The translations under genes and the position numbers were made by a program. Positions 59,075 through 64,000 of a stretch of 64,000 bases of DNA are shown in pieces (position 1 is the stretch's first letter; the number at the start of each line of letters is the position of its first letter). The DNA lies in the NCBI GenBank assembly GCA_032717465.1, contig CM064665.1, forward strand, positions 23,718,088 through 23,782,087, written 5' to 3'. Below the pieces are notes generated by a model, which was not told where the DNA came from, searched no databases, and worked only from the letters and a program-made list of their open reading frames with translations. The DNA is from Coenobita brevimanus. Taxonomy: Eukaryota > Arthropoda > Malacostraca > Decapoda > Coenobitidae.

Positions 59075-59592
59075 TATCTATCTGTAGCCCGACGCCCTAA
59101 TCCCGCAAAGGGTGGCCGCAGACAAAACGCCTCCAAGTTGCTCTGTCACCCACCATTTGACTACCCTCCCCCCAAATCACCCCCCCCCTCCCTCATATAC
59201 CTCTCAACTCCATCCCTCCACTTCATCCTCGGTCTACCTCTCCCTCTCCCTCCCTCCACCTCACCTACATACACCCTCTTAGTCAGTCTTTCATTCTCCA
59301 TTCTTTCCACATGTTCAAACCACCTCAGTGTATTTCTCCTAATCTTCTCAACCACATCCACATCCACCCCACAACGTTCCTTCACTTTTTCATTCGTCAA
59401 CCTGTCCCTCCATGTTACTCCACATGCTCCTCTCAAGTAACTCATTTCCACTGCTCTCACTCTTGACTTGTTCCCCTCTTGCAAGGTCCACGCCTCGCTT
59501 CCATACGTCAGGGTAGGGATCAAAATACTATCATGCAGTGACTTCTTAACTTCCATACTCACCTCCCTATTTCTCATCACTGCTTTCATAAT
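59075..59592 (-). mobile_element. RTE-like LINE copy 5 (subfamily B), 5'-truncated
   Basis: The minus-strand frame 59589-59161 reads MKAVMRNREVSMEVKKSLHD, then LTYGSEAWTLQEGNKSRV and VVEKIRRNTLRWFEHVERM. The text and the TCGGGCTACAGATAG tail match copy 2. A 7-bp duplication GTAAATA (read on the minus strand) flanks it (59068-59074 and 59593-59599). Confidence 0.88.
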
Positions 59593-59684
59593 TATTTACC
59601 TGTCTTGTCCCTCTGTACCCTTACTATTATAACCCATTTGATAACCTGACTTCTTTTTAGGTATTATTCTTCAGGTCTTCAGGC

Positions 59685-59840
59685 GATTATATTCAGTTAA
59701 GGCGAAACATTCCTAAACAGAAGAGTTTAGACTTTAGACATAGTCTTTGTCAACCCTTCACAGTTAGAAGTTCATCCTGAAGTGAATACAGTTGTCTGGT
59801 GATTGCCTGAGCAAATGAAAAAAATACAGTTTCAAATCAA
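59685..59840 (+). repeat. R1 repeat copy
   Basis: CAGGCGATTATATTCAGTTA (59680) is followed by AGGCGAAACATTCC, GTCAACCCTTCACAGTTAG and GTGAATACAGTTGTCTGGTG. Confidence 0.6.
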
Positions 59841-59949
59841 ACCTGAGTGGTTTCTTTAAAATAGCAATATCTTATTGAAGGCAGCTTTACATAAGCAAAA
59901 AATAAAGATGAATAGTTTGTATTTTTTAAACGAATTAAGAAATACTCGG
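59841..59949. other. Unassigned spacer
   Basis: Nothing recognised. Confidence 0.3.
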
Positions 59950-60175
59950 ACGTGATTGACCATGATGATACAATAGATAATAGGAGACTGACTAGGAGAG
60001 TATGAGAGTGAGATAACTGGGAAGAGAATGACATGGAGATAAACGAAGAGATCAACTGCTAGAATATGTGAGGGAGACTAGTGTGTTGTATGATGAAGGG
60101 TCGCTATTGGGTAGAGGCAGAAACACTTGGAAGATTCTTTTATCGAGGCCACACCTGACAGGATGAGGCATCACG
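59950..60175 (+). mobile_element. Decayed RTE-like LINE C-terminal fragment
   Basis: GGAGACTGACTAGGAGAGTA (ERRLTRRV-like) is followed by GAATATGTGAGGGAGACTAG, GGCAGAAACACTTGGAAGAT and TCGAGGCCACACCTGACAGG. This resembles 28700-28800 and 46205-46410. Confidence 0.55.
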
Positions 60176-60224
60176 AAAGACTAATATGCAGATAATATTC
60201 CTGTGGACCTTATCCAGTTCACTC

Positions 60225-60410
60225 GGATGACGTACATTTCTATCTTATTCTTTCAACCTTATAGGCAACTTACGGGATACTTCTCGAACTGGAAAGGTTA
60301 GATACAGTCGTAATCAACCTTTTCATTACTAAGTTTCTCTCAAAATAACAAATTTTTTCTGTAGGTAGCAAAATTAAACTACAATTGACGTCCTCTGGCT
60401 AAAGGGATAA
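60225..60410 (+). repeat. R1 repeat copy
   Basis: GGCAACTTACGGGATACTTC, then TCGAACTGGAAAGGTTAGAT, TCAACCTTTTCATTACTAAG and GACGTCCTCTGGCTAAAGGG occur in R1 order. Confidence 0.55.
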
Positions 60411-61686
60411 CAGAGCAAAAGGCTTCAGTTCACTATTATTTGACTGTAGGAACGGGTGTCTGGCTATTTCATGGCAAATATAATTATGTGTCTAGGAGAG
60501 AGGCGTTGCTTCAACAATGGACCAAGTTGAAATGGAGAAGTTCTCCCTTCATGCACAGGGTCAGGTTACTCTTGCTGCGGTTAAGTTTCGTTTGTGGAGA
60601 CGATGCTGTCAACCAGGGCGACGCTTGGCTGAGGAAAGCGTGCTGAGACAGCATGTATTATCAAAGGAAGGAAACGCTGTTGGCATTTATGTGACCTGTG
60701 TTATTATGTCCTGCTGAATAAGAGATGTAAGGAATTTGTGCTCCTCTTTGCTTCTCGGTATGGACATGTATGATAACCCCATCATAGTAGAACAGAAAAA
60801 TTATTCATTATTAGTAGGCAGCACTTCAGGCATCTGTTGTGGCCATGTTTTCAGAAATAGAGATGTACATAATTTATACCCGTCCTAGTATTTTAGAAGA
60901 AACTTATAACATAATTATTACTAAACACGAAAAGGAAGCACGAAAGGAAGGAAATGCTTTAGGTATTTATGAAACCTTAATATTCAGAGATATATTTATA
61001 AGGAATCTGTACTCTTTGTGGCATTTTAGAAAGGAAAAAATGGAAATACCAGTACGACAGAAGAACGGGAGAGGGATTTTATACTCCGTATTATTCCAGA
61101 AATGGAAAATCCAGTAAGAGAAACATGCGATGAGGAAGTACAGGAGGATGGCATAAAGTCAGTGAGATCATTATTTTGCCATCCAAGACAGACAATATGA
61201 ATACGCTTAGAGTCGCCTCCTATTGTGAAGAGATAGCCAATAATGATAATGAAGGACCAAGTACCGGTGACAAAGTACCAAACGTGTACAGCTTGAAATG
61301 TACCCACAGGCTCTTCTGAACCCGACATAAGAATGCCTTTGATCTTCCTTGGCGTCTCGTAATATGTTTGTATGATTCGCCAAACTCAGGCCGCCTTTCA
61401 CATTCCAGCTCCATCATTCCCAATCGTCCTTAAAAGTGTGCTCATAGCCAGACATTAATGGCAAAGTTGAAGGATAAAGTGCTGAAAATATAGAGGCATA
61501 AATACCGTGGCATCACGCTGATAGACATGAGACCAAGATCGAATATGCAAACTGGTGCCATAAACTGCTAGGCCGCGGTAAAGCCCCCATGCAATATCTC
61601 ATGCACTGATGGCCCAGGGTCTTGCTGAAGGAAATGTAACCCGGTCCTAAACTTTCCAACGTCAGCACTGATTATACACACAACCC

Positions 61687-61728
<42 letters not shown>

Positions 61729-61957
61729 TTACAGCCACAACAATACTTGACTTTCATCTGCGACACTGTGTTACAAACTCCCCGTTCCCATTCGTTCATT
61801 GTCAGCACTGGGAAGAGTTAATTCTGGTTACCAGTTATAGACTGTTGCATTAAAATTTTCAGTGCGTCATAAGTGTGTCAAAAGGGGGTTTTGGCTGAAG
61901 AGGCAACGGCTGTGTTTCATATACAGTCATACAGGAGTCAACTATGACGTACTGATA
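60411..61957. other. Unassigned sequence with a short duplication and (CA)n
   Basis: AAAGGAAGGAAACGCTGTTG at 60665 recurs as AAAGGAAGGAAATGCTTTAG near 60943. Both are followed by a TATTTATG and a GGAAT-TGT-CTC block. A CA run lies at 61688-61728. The small frames at 60440-60717 are not recognisable genes. Confidence 0.45.
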
Positions 61958-63072
61958 ATCTATCTATTATCTATCTATTGCCAGACGCCTCAATCCCGTT
62001 TGGGGTGGCCACAAACAAATCGCTTCCACGTCACCCTGTCCCCCGCCAGTTCACTGCCCCGCTCCCAACTCACACCCCCCTCTCTCATATACCTCTCCAC
62101 CCCATCCCTCCATCTCATGCTCGGCCTCCCCCTCCCTCTTCCCCCCTCCACTTCACTCACATACACTCTCTTCGTCAGTCTTTCACCCTCCATCCTCTCC
62201 ACATGGCCAAACCACCTCAGTGTATTCCTCCTAACGCTTCGTATCACATCCACATCCACACCACAACGCTCCTTTATATCCTCATTTGTCAGCCTGTCTC
62301 TCCATGTGACTCCACAGACTCCTCTTAAATAACTCATTTCCACAGCTCTCACTCTTGACTTGTGTCCTTCCAGCAAGGTCCAAGCTTCACTTCCATACGT
62401 TAGAGTTGGTATCACAATACTGTCATGTAGTAACTTTTTCACTTCCATGCTCACTTCCCTGTTTCTTATCACTGCTTTCTAGGAACCAGCAACCTTTCTT
62501 CTCTGCTGTACCCTTTCAAGCGCTTCACCCTCCAAACCTCCATCCTTACTCATCACACTACCCAAGTACTTAAACGTACTCACATTTTCCAATTCCTCAC
62601 CATCCAACCTCGCTGTACATTCACGACTTCACCTCTCTCAAAGACCATCACTTTACTCTTCCCTACATTCACCTTTAGATTCCGTTTCTTACACACTCTC
62701 CCAAGCTCATCCACCAATCCTTGCAGCTCTCCTTCGTCTTCACTCAACAACACAGTATCATCTGCAAACAACAGTACAGGGAGTTTCCAAAAATTACCCT
62801 CTCTCACCAGGGCCACTCCAACATCCACTACCCTACCTTGTACCTCTTTTATTACCTCATCCATATACAGATTGAACAACCATGGAGACATGACACATAC
62901 CTGTTTCAACCCAACCTTCAGAGAAAAATTCACTCAGTTCACCATCCACACGCACTGCAGCCTTAGCATCATCATACATACTTTTCAGAGCATTCAACAA
63001 CTTCCCATCTACTCCATATATTCGTAATACTTTCCACAATCCTTGCCTATCCACCCTGTCATATGCTTTCTC
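61958..63072 (-). mobile_element. RTE-like LINE copy 6, 5'-truncated
   Basis: It starts at EKAYDRVDRQGLWKVLRIYG (from about 63072). It continues through KVGLKQVCVMSPWLFNLYMD, LLFADDTVLLSEDEGE (about 62770), NLKVNVGKSKVMVFERGEV, FKYLGSVMSKDG and LRWFGHVERM to VCGHPKRD. The tail is GGCGTCTGGCAATAGATAG. The catalytic FADD is intact, but the frame breaks near 62630 and 62480. A 6-bp match CTGATA flanks it (61952-61957 and 63073-63078), a weak but plausible target duplication. Confidence 0.85.
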
Positions 63073-63078
63073 CTGATA

Positions 63079-63559
63079 TATGCTTCTTTTAATATAGAAA
63101 TTGTCCCGTGTGACCGTGGTGCCTGAAAAATAAAAGTAGTTTGGTCCATGAGCACTGCACATGTCCCAAGCCACTGCCAAGAACAGCAGTAAATGAATAT
63201 GATTCAGTTTTGAGGCGATTCCACGGTCTTAAAATTATGACTGCTCTCGTTGAACTAAGTTCGTCATAACAAGTTTATTGCCTTCGTTTGGAATAAATCC
63301 TTGATATATATTAGTTGTAGACCTTGGTGCAACGCATCGCTGAATAGTCTGATGGTGAAGACCGTGTAGCCTACAAGAAACGTTACTTAACATTAGCTCA
63401 TTACTTGCATCGCTGATAGGCTATTGTCTGTGTATGAAAGTATTTCCTATTTACATTAGTTGTTGTTCATGCATTTTTTTTTTTTTTTGGTACTTGGAGG
63501 GCTCTTAAAATCATTCAGTTGCCATGCACGTATCAACCAACCCACAACATCCATCTTCA
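63079..63559. other. Unassigned sequence
   Basis: No gene; a T-run lies at about 63474-63489. Confidence 0.3.
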
Positions 63560-64000
63560 TGGTAAACATTACCTCCTTGCTCCACCCCCCACCACCATCC
63601 CACTCCTCTCCACACACTCCTCACCCAATCCATCCAGTCCGCTCCACCCACTCCTCTATACCCAATTCCATTCAGCCATTCCCATTCACATCATTATACC
63701 CACTCAATCCAGTTCTCCCCACCCACTCTACTATCCCCACTCCATCCAGTTTGTTCCACCCACTCCTCTTCAACATTACCCAGGCCTTCTGACCCACTCC
63801 ACTATACTCACTCCATCCAATCCTTCCCACCCAGTCCACTTCACCCACTCCACCCTGTCCGTCCCACTCATTACACTGCGCCCACTCTCTCCACATTTTT
63901 TCTTCCACTCCGCTACACCCATTTCATCCAGTCCGTTCCAATCACTCGCCAGTACATAAACTATCCATGCTATACCGTCTATTTTTCTGCACCTACTCCA
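63560..64000 (+). repeat. R4 repeat with a 37-bp minisatellite
   Basis: The start CTCCTTGCTCCACC and CATCCAGTCCGCTCC match R4. From about 63600 to 63950 a C/T-rich unit repeats about nine times. Units beginning CACATCATTATACC, CACTCTACTATCCC, CACTCCACTATACT and CAGTCCACTTCACC are each exactly 37 bp long or one step apart. The open frames here are repeat translations. The end of the array lies near the end of the window. Confidence 0.8.

Noticed and set aside
60440..60717. Two overlapping short frames with a good-looking start
   Set aside because: No domain, and part of the segment is duplicated at 60.95 kb, so it is more likely a decayed repeat.

Overview
This window looks like non-genic, transposon-rich nuclear DNA from an arthropod, most likely a decapod crustacean. 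The clues are very many (CA/GT)n, (GA)n and (GATA)n microsatellites, repeated copies of an RTE-like LINE with a GATA-type tail, tRNA-derived SINEs, a short interstitial TTAGG run, and no continuous host gene. No bacterial, organellar or viral gene organisation is visible. Nearly every open frame over 100 codons is a piece of a transposon, an antisense shadow of one, or a translated simple repeat. The only host-gene hint is one possible 56-bp internal exon near 48.84 kb.

Layout. 0-11.6 kb: decayed dispersed repeats (families I call R1, R3 and R4), a SINE, a LINE tail, and a 0.6-kb element with 21-bp inverted ends (8835-9436). 11.6-18.0 kb: a three-layer nest. An old fold-back repeat has arms at 11610-12095 and 17505-17955. 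A 5-kb hAT transposon (12256-17229, 15-bp terminal repeats, exact 8-bp target duplication) sits between the arms. A 5'-truncated RTE-like LINE (12881-13563, 13-bp target duplication) sits inside the hAT. 18.4-30 kb: a GATC-dense segment, a 150-bp GT array, a decayed satellite, three SINE families, a Jockey/CR1-like LINE pseudogene (20.9-22.4 kb), a 69-bp minisatellite, and more R1. 30.2-32.1 kb: a well-preserved RTE-like copy. 32.8-37.5 kb: an R2 array, a decayed transposase-like gene, and a GC-rich Harbinger-like element. 38.7-41.8 kb: a nearly full-length RTE-like copy on the minus strand, with a long CA array inside its endonuclease. 42-48 kb: a Jockey-like LINE, more RTE-like tails, and an 803-bp non-autonomous hAT with an exact 8-bp target duplication. 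49.75-53.49 kb: a piggyBac element bounded by TTAA, with a broken transposase. 53.9-64 kb: a second Jockey-like tail, two more RTE-like copies, a polypurine tract and a 37-bp minisatellite.

How it fits together. The TE genes are all broken by stops or frameshifts, so nothing here looks autonomous today. The most unusual signal is R1. At least 14 degenerate fragments are spread over about 60 kb, and every one I found is on the same strand. That suggests either the remains of an old tandem array broken up by later insertions, or a strand-biased family. One part of R1 is bounded by TTAACCC/GGGTTAA ends that resemble piggyBac ends. All of this was read by eye; family names rest on recognised protein motifs, not on database searches.
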